DNA of 64,000 bases from Comamonadaceae bacterium (GTDB lineage: Bacteria > Pseudomonadota > Gammaproteobacteria > Burkholderiales > Burkholderiaceae_C), in assembly GCA_021299875.1 (NCBI GenBank), contig JAJTEW010000008.1, positions 310,001 to 374,000 of the forward strand, given 5' to 3'. Shown here one piece after another: positions 44,745 through 54,500 of this stretch. The stretch's first letter is position 1. Each line of letters opens with the position of its first letter. The notes beneath the pieces are model-generated. The model had not been told where the DNA came from. It was given only the letters and a program-made list of their open reading frames with translations, and did not search any database. The position numbers and the translations under genes were made by a program.

Positions 44745-47251
44745 GTGACTTGCTCAGCATTGGCAGCTCGGGTGTCACGGCCTACCAGCGGGCCTTGGCC
44801 ACGGTGTCCAACAACATCGCCAACGTCAACACCGACGGCTACACCCGCCAAGATGTCTCGCTCACGGCCAACCAGCCACGTGAGATTGGCAACAGCTATT
44901 TGGGCACAGGCGCTCGTTTTGACAGAGTGCAACGCCAATACGACGCTTTTGTTGAATCGAACTTGCGCAACAGCAACAGCGACCTGGAGAGCCAAAAACC
45001 CCTGCTCTCTTATGTGAACCGCCTGATCGACGTGATGGGCGACGAGAGCATTGGCCTGACCACGGCCATGAACCTGTTTTTTGAATCTGCACGCGATCTG
45101 GCCACGGACCCGGCTTCGGTGGTCTCGCGCAGCATCTTTTTGCGCGACGCCGATGGCTTAGCCGCCAGATTCCGCCAACTGGCTGGTCAGTTCGATCTGT
45201 TGGACAAAGAAACCCGCCAATCAGTCGAAACCGATGTGGGGCAAATCAATGCATTGACCACCCAGTTGGCCCAGATGAACAAGCAACTGTCCAAACACAG
45301 CTCAGAGGCCAGCCAGCCCTCCGAGTTGTTGGACCAGCGCGACTTGCTGCTGCGGGAGTTGTCCAGCCTGGTGGCCATCAAGACCCGTTTTGAGACCAAT
45401 GGTGCCGTCATCGTCAGCGTGGGCGACACCCTGGACCAGGGCATCTTGGTCAACCAAAACATCTCGCGCGACATCAACGTCCTGCAGTCGAACATCGAAA
45501 CAGGCCGACTCGAATTCGTCATTGACGCCTATGGCAAGCCCGAAACCATGCCCGGCATAGCCAGCGGCAAAATTGGCGGGGTGATGAGTTTTCGCGACCA
45601 AGTGCTCAACCCGGCCAGCGACTCTCTGGACAACTTGGCCACCGCGATGGTGCGCGAAGTCAACTTGGTCCACCGCGATGGGGTTGACGCCGAAGGGCAA
45701 CTGGGCGGTGACCTGTTTGGCTTTACCGCAGAAAAATCCGGCAAAGCCTCGGGCATGAATCTGGTGGTTCAAGACGCCAACCGGGTGGCCGCTGCGGGAC
45801 AGTTCAGGATCATTGACAACCCCCTCAACAGCGGCTCCGCACAAGCCCGTGTGGCTTACACGCCGCAGCAGTTTTCGGGGCCCACACAATTGCGTGGCGA
45901 CCTCGCTTTGGCCAAAGCACCCCAAATTGCCACCCTGCCCAGCGTCACCATTGAAGCCAGCCAAGGCTTCACCAGCCTGGGTTTGATCCCGATCGGTACA
46001 AAAGATCTGGCACTGACCCTGCAAACACCCGGATCGGGCCAAACACTGCAAGTGCTGACCCGCGATGGCCGCCACCTGATTGGCAGCGCCCTGAACGATA
46101 CGCAGCAAGGCCTGATGCTGAAAACCAGCACTGGCATGGAGACGGGGGCCACTTACAGCACCCAAACCCTGAACCGCACAGCGCCAGCTACTTATCTGGG
46201 CATGGACATCTTCATGGGTGCCAAAGCCAGCGTCAGCCTGATGCAGCAATTCAACGCCACCACAGGCGAGGCCCAAGCGCCTCTGGCAGTGGCCGCCAAG
46301 CTGACGGGCAACACCTTCGCAGGTTCCCCTGACTCCATTGCAGCCAACACCTTTCAGTTGAACGGTCAAAACTTGCCCTCACTGAGCGGCCCCCTGACTT
46401 TGGCCTCCGTCGTCAACTGGCTGAACACCGCCACCGCCAATGACCCGGTGGGCAGCCGCATCACCGCATCGGCTCAGGACGGCAAACTGGTGCTCAGCCG
46501 CCCGACCAGCAACACCACGCAAGACATCCGGTTAGGGCTGGGTGCCAACGGCACCCCCGCAGACTTGAAGCGCCTGGGCTTTGACACCACCCTCAGCATT
46601 GAAGGTTCGACGCCTGACGACCTGTTGGTCTTTGTCACCGACACCGCCATCCCCGTCAATGCCACCAACAGCAGCGTCAGCGTGCAGACCCAGTTCACCG
46701 ACATTGCCGGAGACATGAAGCAAGCCTTGCGGGCCTCTGAACTCAAGGTCAGCTTCACCAGCGACACCCGCTACCAAATCATCGACACCCGCACCCAGTC
46801 GGTCTTGGCAGAAAGAAACTTGGTACCCGACCCCCTGTCGGCCACACCCAGCTTGAGCTACCGGGGCCTGAAATTAGAGTTTTCAACTGCGCCCAAAAAA
46901 GGGGACGAGTTCACCATCGACAACAACCGCGATGGCATCGGCAACAACGAAACCATGCTGGCTCTGGTGGCCCTGGAAAGTGAACGCATCATGCCCGGTG
47001 GCCTGACCATCACCGAGGCCTACATCGAACGGGTCAACCAAGTTGGCAACGTGGCACGCCAAGCAGCCATCTCTGAACAAGCGCTCGAAGTGGTTTACAA
47101 ACAGGCTCAAGAAGCCCGCGACGGCATCAGCGGCGTGAGCCTGGACGAAGAAGCCTCTGCCCTGGTGCGCTTCCAACAGGCCTACCAGGCCAACGCCAAA
47201 GTCATGCAAACGGCCATGGCGCTGTTTGACAGCATCCTGCAAATTCGCTGA
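44741..47251 (+). CDS. flgK: hook-filament junction protein FlgK
   Basis: 836 residues, longer than the typical 500-650. Conserved N-terminal LSIGSSGVTAYQRALATVSN with NIANVNTDGYTRQDV and C-terminal SLDEEASALVRFQQAYQANA. The central expansion (about 330-720) is beta-rich with repeated SVTIEAS/TLQTPG and VNWLNTATAND-like segments. FlgN chaperones it. Confidence 0.95.
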   Translation: MSDLLSIGSSGVTAYQRALATVSNNIANVNTDGYTRQDVSLTANQPREIGNSYLGTGARFDRVQRQYDAFVESNLRNSNSDLESQKPLLSYVNRLIDVMGDESIGLTTAMNLFFESARDLATDPASVVSRSIFLRDADGLAARFRQLAGQFDLLDKETRQSVETDVGQINALTTQLAQMNKQLSKHSSEASQPSELLDQRDLLLRELSSLVAIKTRFETNGAVIVSVGDTLDQGILVNQNISRDINVLQSNIETGRLEFVIDAYGKPETMPGIASGKIGGVMSFRDQVLNPASDSLDNLATAMVREVNLVHRDGVDAEGQLGGDLFGFTAEKSGKASGMNLVVQDANRVAAAGQFRIIDNPLNSGSAQARVAYTPQQFSGPTQLRGDLALAKAPQIATLPSVTIEASQGFTSLGLIPIGTKDLALTLQTPGSGQTLQVLTRDGRHLIGSALNDTQQGLMLKTSTGMETGATYSTQTLNRTAPATYLGMDIFMGAKASVSLMQQFNATTGEAQAPLAVAAKLTGNTFAGSPDSIAANTFQLNGQNLPSLSGPLTLASVVNWLNTATANDPVGSRITASAQDGKLVLSRPTSNTTQDIRLGLGANGTPADLKRLGFDTTLSIEGSTPDDLLVFVTDTAIPVNATNSSVSVQTQFTDIAGDMKQALRASELKVSFTSDTRYQIIDTRTQSVLAERNLVPDPLSATPSLSYRGLKLEFSTAPKKGDEFTIDNNRDGIGNNETMLALVALESERIMPGGLTITEAYIERVNQVGNVARQAAISEQALEVVYKQAQEARDGISGVSLDEEASALVRFQQAYQANAKVMQTAMALFDSILQIR

Positions 47252-47262
47252 GAGACGGTCTC

Positions 47263-48177
47263 ATGAAAATTTCCACCTCGTTCTTGTTTGACCGCGCCAC
47301 AGAGCGCATGAGCACCATCCAGAACAAACTGGCCACCACCCAAGCCCAAATGGCCGTGGGCAAACAAATCCTGTCGCCCAGTGCCGCCCCCGACCAGGCC
47401 GCCGCCATTCAGCGGCTCAAGGGCGAAGTCGAAAGACAAGACAGCCACATCCGCACGCTGGACGTGGCGATGCGGCGTTACACCGCCGAAGAAACCGCCT
47501 TATCGTCCGCCAATGACATCTTGATTCGCCTCAAAGAGCTGGGCATCCAGGCGGCCAACGACACCTTGGCCCCTGACGACCGAAAGGCCATTGGGGTCGA
47601 AATGAAAGCCCTGCGCGATGAAATTCTGAGCTTGGGCAACAGCCGAGACGACAGCGGCAACTATTTGTTTTCGGGCACGCGTGTCAACACCCCGGCCTTT
47701 GCCGAAAATGGCTCTGGCCAAGTGCAATACCAAGGTGACCAAACCCAGACCCGCATCCCCGCTGGGGTCGAGCGCACGGTGCAATTCACCCGCGCAGGCA
47801 CCGATGTATTCAACCGCGTGGTCCGCAATGACGGCAAGTCCGTGGGCTTTTTTGACGCGTTGGACCAGATGATCGAGGGCCTCAAGACCGGTCCCACCAG
47901 CAGCATCCAGCGTGGCATTGCTGACCTGACGCAAATGCACAACAGCCTCTCGCTGGCCCAAGCCCAAAACGGATCTGACCAAACCGTGGTGCAGTCACAG
48001 CTGGATGTGCTGGCAGAAACTGGCCTGCGCTTGAAATCCACCTTGTCTGAAATAGAAGACCTGGACTACGCCGAAGCCGTGACCCGCATGAACAAAGAAA
48101 TGATGTCGCTTGAAGCAGCCATGGGCAGTTTTTCAAAGATTTCCGGGCTCACCCTCTTTGACTACATCAGAGGTTGA
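47263..48177 (+). CDS. flgL: hook-filament junction protein FlgL
   Basis: 304 residues, close to the minimal FlgL length. N-terminal STSFLFDRATERMSTIQNKL and SAAPDQAAAIQRL; C-terminal LDYAEAVTRMNKEMMSLEAA. Segment DSGNYLFSGTRVNTPAF is typical of FlgL. Last gene of the flgB operon, 35 bases before fliD. Confidence 0.95.
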   Translation: MKISTSFLFDRATERMSTIQNKLATTQAQMAVGKQILSPSAAPDQAAAIQRLKGEVERQDSHIRTLDVAMRRYTAEETALSSANDILIRLKELGIQAANDTLAPDDRKAIGVEMKALRDEILSLGNSRDDSGNYLFSGTRVNTPAFAENGSGQVQYQGDQTQTRIPAGVERTVQFTRAGTDVFNRVVRNDGKSVGFFDALDQMIEGLKTGPTSSIQRGIADLTQMHNSLSLAQAQNGSDQTVVQSQLDVLAETGLRLKSTLSEIEDLDYAEAVTRMNKEMMSLEAAMGSFSKISGLTLFDYIRG

Positions 48178-48178
48178 T

Positions 48179-48205
48179 TCAAGATATTTAAACTCCAGTC
48201 GAATC
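48179..48205 (+). promoter_or_regulatory. sigma-28 (FliA) promoter for fliD
   Basis: TCAAGATA, 11 bases, GTCGAATC. The -10 half ends 7 bases before the fliD ATG, so the predicted transcript starts at or within a few bases of the start codon. Confidence 0.7.
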
Positions 48206-48212
48206 AACTTAA

Positions 48213-49817
48213 ATGGCAACTTCCTCCAATATCGTCAGCACACTGGGTGCAGGCTCTGGCGTCGACATCAAGGCCTTGGCGGAAAATCTCGTGTCAGCGG
48301 AGAAAACGCCTCGTAAAGAGCGACTCGATGCAAAAATAAACCAATCCGAGGCCCGAATTTCAGGCTTCTCGGCAGTCAAATACGCCTTGGGTGAAGTGAA
48401 GGCCGCTTTTGAAAAACTCAATGATCCGAGCGACTTTGCCGCTATTCAGGTCAGCAATTCGCAACCGACTGCCATCAAGGTCACTTCCTCCGAGAGCGCA
48501 GACCTTGGCAACTACGACATCAGCGTCTCACAACTTGCACAGCGTCAGCGGGTGACTACCAGCCCCTTGGGCAGCAGCATCAATGGAGGAAAGCCTTTCC
48601 GTCTGGCTCTTCAGGTGGGTACTGGTAATCCTGTGAGCATCGATGTCAAGGACGCCACGCCAGCGGGCGTGGCCAGCGCCATCAACAATGCCAAAACTGG
48701 CATCACAGCCCAAGCCATCAACACCGGTTCAGGCACACAAATTGTGCTTTCCGGTCAGCCTGGACTGAGCAATGCGTTCAATATCACGGCCTACCGCGAT
48801 AACACCGCACATGTCGTCGAGCACAACAACGCCAGCCTGATCATCAGCGCTGACCCATTGACCACGGGCATGGCGGTCTCTTACCAAGACCCCATCTCAA
48901 GCGCAACTGTTGATGTGGCCATGGAACAGGACGCCAATGCCAACTGGCAACCGGTCGATGCGTCTTCAATCCCCGCTGAAGACACGCAGCTGACCATTGC
49001 CCCCAACCCTGCCGAGTTCACATTCGCACTGTTTAACGCACCTTTTCAAGACGCAGAAGATGCACAACTCAACATCAACGGTATTGAAGTTTCTCGTGGC
49101 AGCAACCGAGTTGATGATCTCATCAAAGGCGTGACGCTGGACCTCCTGACCCCCACCACGGGTACGGGCGCACAAATGGTGTTGAGTCGGGAAACCACTG
49201 GCATCAAGTCCAACCTTCAAGCACTGGTCACGGCCTACAAGGAACTGGAAGACACCTTCAAAATTCTGGGCGATAAGGGCAGCGAGGTCGAGAAATTCGG
49301 TGGCGCACTGGCTGGGGACTCGCTGCTGCAAAGCATCCGCAACCAGTTGCGTAAATTGGTGACCGAACCCTCCAGCACACCGGGATCCACCATCAAGGCA
49401 GCCCGCGATGTTGGCCTCAGCTTTGATCGGTACGGTGTTCTTCAACTCGACGAAAGCCGTCTTGATCTGGCATTGCAAGACCATTTCGATGAAGTGGTCC
49501 AGATGTTCACCGCCGACATCAACAACAAAAGCGTTTTCAGCAAAATCGATGCCGGCACAGCTGGCGATGCGGTCAAGCGGCTCGACGGTATGCTGCGCAG
49601 CACAGGCATCATCGAGCAAAAAACCCGGATGACCAACCAGCAAATCACCCGCTACAAGGATGAATTGCTTGCTCTGGATGAGCGCATGAGCCGGCTGATG
49701 GACCGCTACCTGCAGCAATTCAGTGTGATGGAGAACATTGTTGGCAACAGCAACTCCACACGCGAAGGCCTGAAAAGCCGATTTGAAGGCATGATGTCCA
49801 TGTATACCAATGGTTGA
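48213..49817 (+). CDS. fliD: filament cap protein FliD
   Basis: 534 residues. N-terminal GSGVDIKALAENLVSAEKTP (about 14-33) and C-terminal ITRYKDELLALDERMSRLMD with the closing coiled coil are FliD hallmarks; the middle contains flagellin hook IN-like repeats (ATPAGVASAINNAKTGITAQ). No SD is visible before the ATG and the sigma-28 site abuts it, suggesting a leaderless mRNA from that promoter in addition to readthrough from flgL. Confidence 0.95.
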   Translation: MATSSNIVSTLGAGSGVDIKALAENLVSAEKTPRKERLDAKINQSEARISGFSAVKYALGEVKAAFEKLNDPSDFAAIQVSNSQPTAIKVTSSESADLGNYDISVSQLAQRQRVTTSPLGSSINGGKPFRLALQVGTGNPVSIDVKDATPAGVASAINNAKTGITAQAINTGSGTQIVLSGQPGLSNAFNITAYRDNTAHVVEHNNASLIISADPLTTGMAVSYQDPISSATVDVAMEQDANANWQPVDASSIPAEDTQLTIAPNPAEFTFALFNAPFQDAEDAQLNINGIEVSRGSNRVDDLIKGVTLDLLTPTTGTGAQMVLSRETTGIKSNLQALVTAYKELEDTFKILGDKGSEVEKFGGALAGDSLLQSIRNQLRKLVTEPSSTPGSTIKAARDVGLSFDRYGVLQLDESRLDLALQDHFDEVVQMFTADINNKSVFSKIDAGTAGDAVKRLDGMLRSTGIIEQKTRMTNQQITRYKDELLALDERMSRLMDRYLQQFSVMENIVGNSNSTREGLKSRFEGMMSMYTNG

Positions 49818-49851
49818 TATTTTTAATTTAATAAGTTTTTTATAACTAATC

Positions 49852-49885
49852 AAAAACGGAATCTCGGGATTTACCGTTTTTTTCC
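49852..49885 (+). terminator. intrinsic terminator after fliD
   Basis: AAAAACGG / CCGTTTTT stem with an inner AATC/GATT pairing, ending in a run of seven T. It separates fliD from the flaG promoter, which begins at its end. Confidence 0.78.
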
Positions 49886-49912
49886 TCAAGTTTCATTTTT
49901 TGGCGTCGATTC
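49886..49912 (+). promoter_or_regulatory. sigma-28 (FliA) promoter for flaG
   Basis: TCAAGTTT, 11 bases, GTCGATTC. Predicted start near 49920, with a leader of about 90 nt. Confidence 0.82.
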
Positions 49913-50008
49913 ACAGTCGACGTCCTGAAGTGCTTTGCCGATCTGCAAACAACTCAGGTTTCCTGTAACAGCCGCATCGCTTCCTATGCAGCCTGAAAGG
50001 TTGAGACC

Positions 50009-50392
50009 ATGAGCATCGAACTGAACACCCAGTCACCGCCCGCAGCCATACCAAGTCGCGCCATCGAGCCTTTGGTTGCCAAGCTGCAACCCGCCCCTGT
50101 CCAGGCTGACAAAAGCCGCAGCCCCCAAGCCGAGGCTCCCACACCCCCACCCGTGGACATGGCGCAAATGCAAAAAGACCTCGAAGAGGCCATCGGACGC
50201 CTGAATGACCATATGAAAAAGAACAACACCCAGCTGTCTTTTTCAATGGACAACACCCTCAATCAGGTGGTCGTGGTGGTCAAGAACCAACAAACTGGGA
50301 ATGTGGTCAGGCAAATTCCAAATGAAGCAGCGCTTCGCATGGCCCACCACATTGAAGAAACGCGTGGCCTCTTCGAAGATCACAACATCTGA
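50009..50392 (+). CDS. flaG: FlaG family flagellar protein
   Basis: 127 residues. A disordered Pro/Gln-rich N-terminus is followed by the FlaG domain: AIGRLNDHMKKNNTQLSFSM and VVVVKNQQTGNVVRQIPNEA (about 55-112). FlaG influences filament length in Vibrio, Pseudomonas and Campylobacter, though the mechanism is not settled. Lies between fliD and fliC, each with its own sigma-28 site. Confidence 0.92.
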   Translation: MSIELNTQSPPAAIPSRAIEPLVAKLQPAPVQADKSRSPQAEAPTPPPVDMAQMQKDLEEAIGRLNDHMKKNNTQLSFSMDNTLNQVVVVVKNQQTGNVVRQIPNEAALRMAHHIEETRGLFEDHNI

Positions 50393-50411
50393 ATATTTTT
50401 TTTCCACTTGC

Positions 50412-50438
50412 TAAAGATTTCGGATGGGCAGACGAATC
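50412..50438 (+). promoter_or_regulatory. sigma-28 (FliA) promoter for fliC
   Basis: TAAAGATT, 11 bases, GACGAATC. Predicted start near 50447 gives a leader of about 97 nt, within which AGCAGG and CCTGCT (about 50480-50516) could pair. Confidence 0.75.
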
Positions 50439-50543
50439 ACTTAGCAACAACGAATCATTCCGAGACGTTGTACAAGCCAGCAGCAGGTTCTACTCCCTCA
50501 ACGGTTCCTGCTACCAACATACCTCTTGTTTAGGAGTAAGACC

Positions 50544-51407
50544 ATGACAGTCATTAACACCAACGTGAAATCCCTTGTGGCTCAGAACGCACTGACGGTG
50601 AACAACCGCAGCCTGAGCAAAGCCATGGAGCAGTTATCCACTGGCAAACGCATCAACAGCGCTGCAGACGATGCCGCTGGCCTGGCCATCAGCAACAAAA
50701 TGACCGCTCAGATCAAAGGTCTGAATCAGGCCATCCGCAACGCCAATGACGGCATCTCTTTGCTGCAAACGGCTGAAGGTGCCACCAAAGAAGTCACCAA
50801 CATGCTTCAGCGCATGCGTGAATTGGCTGTTCAAGCTGCCAACGACACCTATTCCGGCGATGACCGTACCGCTCTGAATGATGAAGCAATTCAATTGATG
50901 GAGGAAATCGACCGCATCAACGAGAACACCATTTGGAACGGCATGATGGTTTTTGATGGCACATCGATTGGCGATGGCTCTGGAACCATCAACCTTTTTG
51001 CAGGTACTGGTACCACCGAAACAGTCGGCAGCGATGCGATTGAAGTGTCAATCAGCGGTCTGGGCTCGGATTCTCTCGGAGTCGATGCAGTCGATATCAG
51101 CGGCATTGATCTAGAAACTGACAGCGCCTCGGCTACATCGGCGATTGCGACGCTGGACGAAGCGATCGTCTCGATTGGCAAAGACCGCGCTAATTACGGC
51201 GCCAAGATCAACCGCTTGACCTCGGCGGCTGACAACATGTCCAACGTGTCTTTGAACATCTCCGCTTCACGCAGCCGCATTGAAGATGCCGACTACGCTG
51301 CTGCGACGACCGAACTGGCCCGCACGCAGATCATCTCGCAAGCGGCCACCGCCATGTTGGCCCAAGCCAACCAAGCAGGTCAGAGCGTGCTGTCACTGCT
51401 GCGCTGA
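50544..51407 (+). CDS. fliC: flagellin FliC (major candidate)
   Basis: 287-residue short flagellin with complete D0/D1 and almost no D2/D3. N-terminus [20 protein letters not shown], core [21 protein letters not shown]-terminus [20 protein letters not shown]. The 40-odd central residues ([20 protein letters not shown]) replace the variable domain. Start ATG 50544 has TAGGAG seven bases upstream. Own sigma-28 promoter and own terminator, so probably the main filament subunit. Confidence 0.95.
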   Translation: MTVINTNVKSLVAQNALTVNNRSLSKAMEQLSTGKRINSAADDAAGLAISNKMTAQIKGLNQAIRNANDGISLLQTAEGATKEVTNMLQRMRELAVQAANDTYSGDDRTALNDEAIQLMEEIDRINENTIWNGMMVFDGTSIGDGSGTINLFAGTGTTETVGSDAIEVSISGLGSDSLGVDAVDISGIDLETDSASATSAIATLDEAIVSIGKDRANYGAKINRLTSAADNMSNVSLNISASRSRIEDADYAAATTELARTQIISQAATAMLAQANQAGQSVLSLLR

Positions 51408-51430
51408 TCGCTGAACTCTCGGCTTTAAAG

Positions 51431-51455
51431 ACCCCCGATTTACCGGGGGTTTTTC
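51431..51455 (+). terminator. intrinsic terminator after fliC
   Basis: ACCCCCG/CGGGGGT stem with loop ATTTAC and a T tract. It isolates fliC from the giant-protein gene, whose sigma-28 promoter begins 16 bases later. Confidence 0.85.
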
Positions 51456-51470
51456 TTTTTGTGCGGTGAC

Positions 51471-51497
51471 TAAAGTTGTGCGCGCTCACGCCGATTC
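51471..51497 (+). promoter_or_regulatory. sigma-28 (FliA) promoter for the giant repeat gene
   Basis: TAAAGTTG, 11 bases, GCCGATTC. It matches TAAAGTTT-N11-GCCGATAA at 13 of 16 positions, the strongest sigma-28 site in the window. Predicted start near 51506, leader of about 50 nt. Confidence 0.88.
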
Positions 51498-51554
51498 TTG
51501 GATCAAGCCCAATCATATTCATGGCGCATGTCGCGCCCTCAGGTGGAGAAAATC

Positions 51555-54500
51555 ATGCTGATTTCGTCGATCAATACCAGCGCGTACACCTACGCACCCG
51601 CTACCGTCAACACCCTCGACAGCACAGGAAAACTCTTCGCAGCCAAAGCCCCCAGCCCCACGCTGCTGGGTGACAACAATGGCATGGCCACGGCGGATGT
51701 GTTCATTTACTCCCGCATGGGTATGACAAGCGGTGACAGCGCGCCCAGCCGCGGTGTCGTGCTCGAAAACGCCGACGGGTCCTATTTCAAACTCGATCTC
51801 ACAGGCAACGAAGAAGTCAACCTGGTAGCCAAGGGCGGCAACCTGCAGTTGTTTGTGTATCGCCCGGACAGCACCTCGGCAGAAAAATTCGTTTTCGATA
51901 GAAAAGGCGTCTTCTCCAGCACGAGCACACTTGACGTAGAAAGTTTTTCCGCTGCTGAAGTGGCGACACGCCGTGACTTAGACGGCAATGGTTCGGTCGG
52001 TGCGAAATTGCTGACCACCCAAACACTGGCGGCCAATGATCCGATCACAACCGGCGTCTCCAAGGCCACCGGAGGCGTCTTCAACGTCAACGTCATGGGG
52101 CAAGACATTTATGTGGTCGGCAGCCGTGTAGACCGGCTCAAGCGCATCGACGCCAGCACCATCACCTTGAAAAACGGCGATGGTACTTTCTGGAAACCCC
52201 CAGCAGAAATACAAACTTTGCGCGCGGTGTCAACCACAGGGATGAGTGGTACCCGCTGGGACATCTACGGCACCGCCTCTGAGGACACCACTGGAGATGG
52301 TTTTGCCGTCACAACCAAATTTTCGTTCGGAACCAACAACCAGCTCTCTAGCACATCCCAACTCAGTGCCGAAGAAGTCATTGCAGCCGAAGTCGACGCC
52401 AAAAAAGATCTCAATGTGGATGGGGCCTACGGCTTGAAGATCACCAGCACGATCGATTCAGCGGGTGGGCTGGTCAAAGGCAAATTAGCAGGCCAGGATG
52501 TGCTGCTTGCCAAAGTGGCCAGCACCGACACCACCGGAGGACGGGCAGTCAGCCTGAACGACTTCATGCTCGATGTGGATGGCAGCGCATGGAAATTGCC
52601 AGCAGCCGCCACAACCGCAACTTATACGATCCAATCCATCGTGAAAAACAGCGGTGCAAGCAGCACTGCCAGCGTCTACGCGACCAAGAGCGGTGGCAAT
52701 GATGCACTGCGTTTCGACTTCACCCTGAACGCCGACAACCGCTATGAAATCGATGAAACCACGGCCGCCGGCGTGACCGTGACGGCCCAGGAAATGGCAG
52801 CGGCCGAACGAACACAAAAGCGTGACCTCAACGGTGATTCGAAATTCGGTGCCACGATCGACAGTCTGGAAGACAAACAAACCAAACTCTACAAAGCCAC
52901 CATGATGGGCAAAGAGTTTTATCTGGCAGGGGATCTCGACAACAGCGCCCGAGTGACTGCCCGCTCAGCCAGTGCGGCCCAAAGCTTGGGCGGTGCGCTG
53001 CTCAACACAGACGGCAAGGCCTGGGAAGCCAAGGTAGGCAGTACCACCTACACGGTCAATGCCATGATCAACAGAGTGATCACACCAGGCAACCGAGAAT
53101 ACGATGTCTATGCCAAGTCTGGCACTGATGTGCGTAAATTTGTTTTCAAAGAAAACGCTGATGGCAATTTCGCGATCAAAGCCGACAAGCCCAATGGTGA
53201 AGTTCTCAATGACCCGATCGCTTTGGCCGCTCTGGAAAAATCCAGCAAACGTGACCTGAATGGCGACACGAAATTCGGCGCCACGATCGACACGCAAATT
53301 GATACCGCAGTTGGCCTTTACAAGGCGTCCATTGGCACCGATATCTTTTATCTGGCGGGTCAAGACCCCGTTACCACCGAGACACGCACAACAGGATTGA
53401 CGGGCGCATTGGCACAGGATCTCAGTGGTGCTCTGCTGAACGAAGACGGCACTGCCTGGGCATTGCCTTCGGCTGCCAGCGCCTACGCCTTGAAATCCAT
53501 CGTTGACACCACATCTGGGGGCTCAACCAGTTACAGCATTTTCGCTACCAAAAACAATGGTGATGATGTTCTGCGCTTTGATTTCGAAGAGAACGCTGCC
53601 GGGAATTTGGAGGTCAGCAGTGACAGCCGTGCAGGGGTGAAAGTCACAGCGAGTGACATGGCGGCAGCTGAAGACTTGCACAACCGGGACTTGAACCAAG
53701 ACGACTTGTATGGCGCTGACATCAGCTCCACCATCATCGACCGCACAGCCGGGCTGTACACCGCGAGTTTGATGGGTCAGGACTTCTACCTGGCTGGACA
53801 TGATTCGGGTGGAGCTCTGCGCAAGACGGCGACCAACGGCACCGACGCCAAAGCATTGACCGGTGTTCTGCTCAATGCGGACGGCTCTGCCTGGGACGTG
53901 AAGACCGGCTATGTCGCCTCCTCGCTTGTCAAAGAATCAGCCACCGAATATGCTTTGTATGCCTACAAGACAGGTGACAAATCCGATGTGATCCGTTTTG
54001 ATTTCGAAGATGACGGCGACGGCAACTTTGTGGTCAGCGATGACTCCATTCCTGGGATTGCCATGTCGTCAGACGCCATGGCACTGACCGAAGCGAATCT
54101 GAAACGCGACCTGAACAGCGACGGTGCCTTTGGCGTCCAGCTAAGCAACACACTCGACGCAACTGGCGGACTTTACAAAGTTTCCGCACTTGGCGGAAGT
54201 TTCCTTCTGGCTGGCGATATCAACCAGCAGGCCTCGGCCAACGCGCCACTGGATCTGAGCAAAGCCTTGCTGGACAACGATGACAACGCCTGGCTGCCAG
54301 AAAATGTGGCCGATGTCACCGCCAACAAGCTGAGCCTGGTACCTACCAACACGGCAGGCACATTCACCATCTATGTCGAAAACGACCCTGCTGCTGATTC
54401 TGATTTCTCCGCCTACGATTTCGTGGGCTACAAACAAAGTGGCAACCGCAAAGACCTGAGCACCGAAGACATTGCAAATATTGAGGAAACCAAAGGTCGC

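Noticed and set aside
45302-46369. 355-codon minus-strand frame
   Set aside because: Antisense shadow of flgK.
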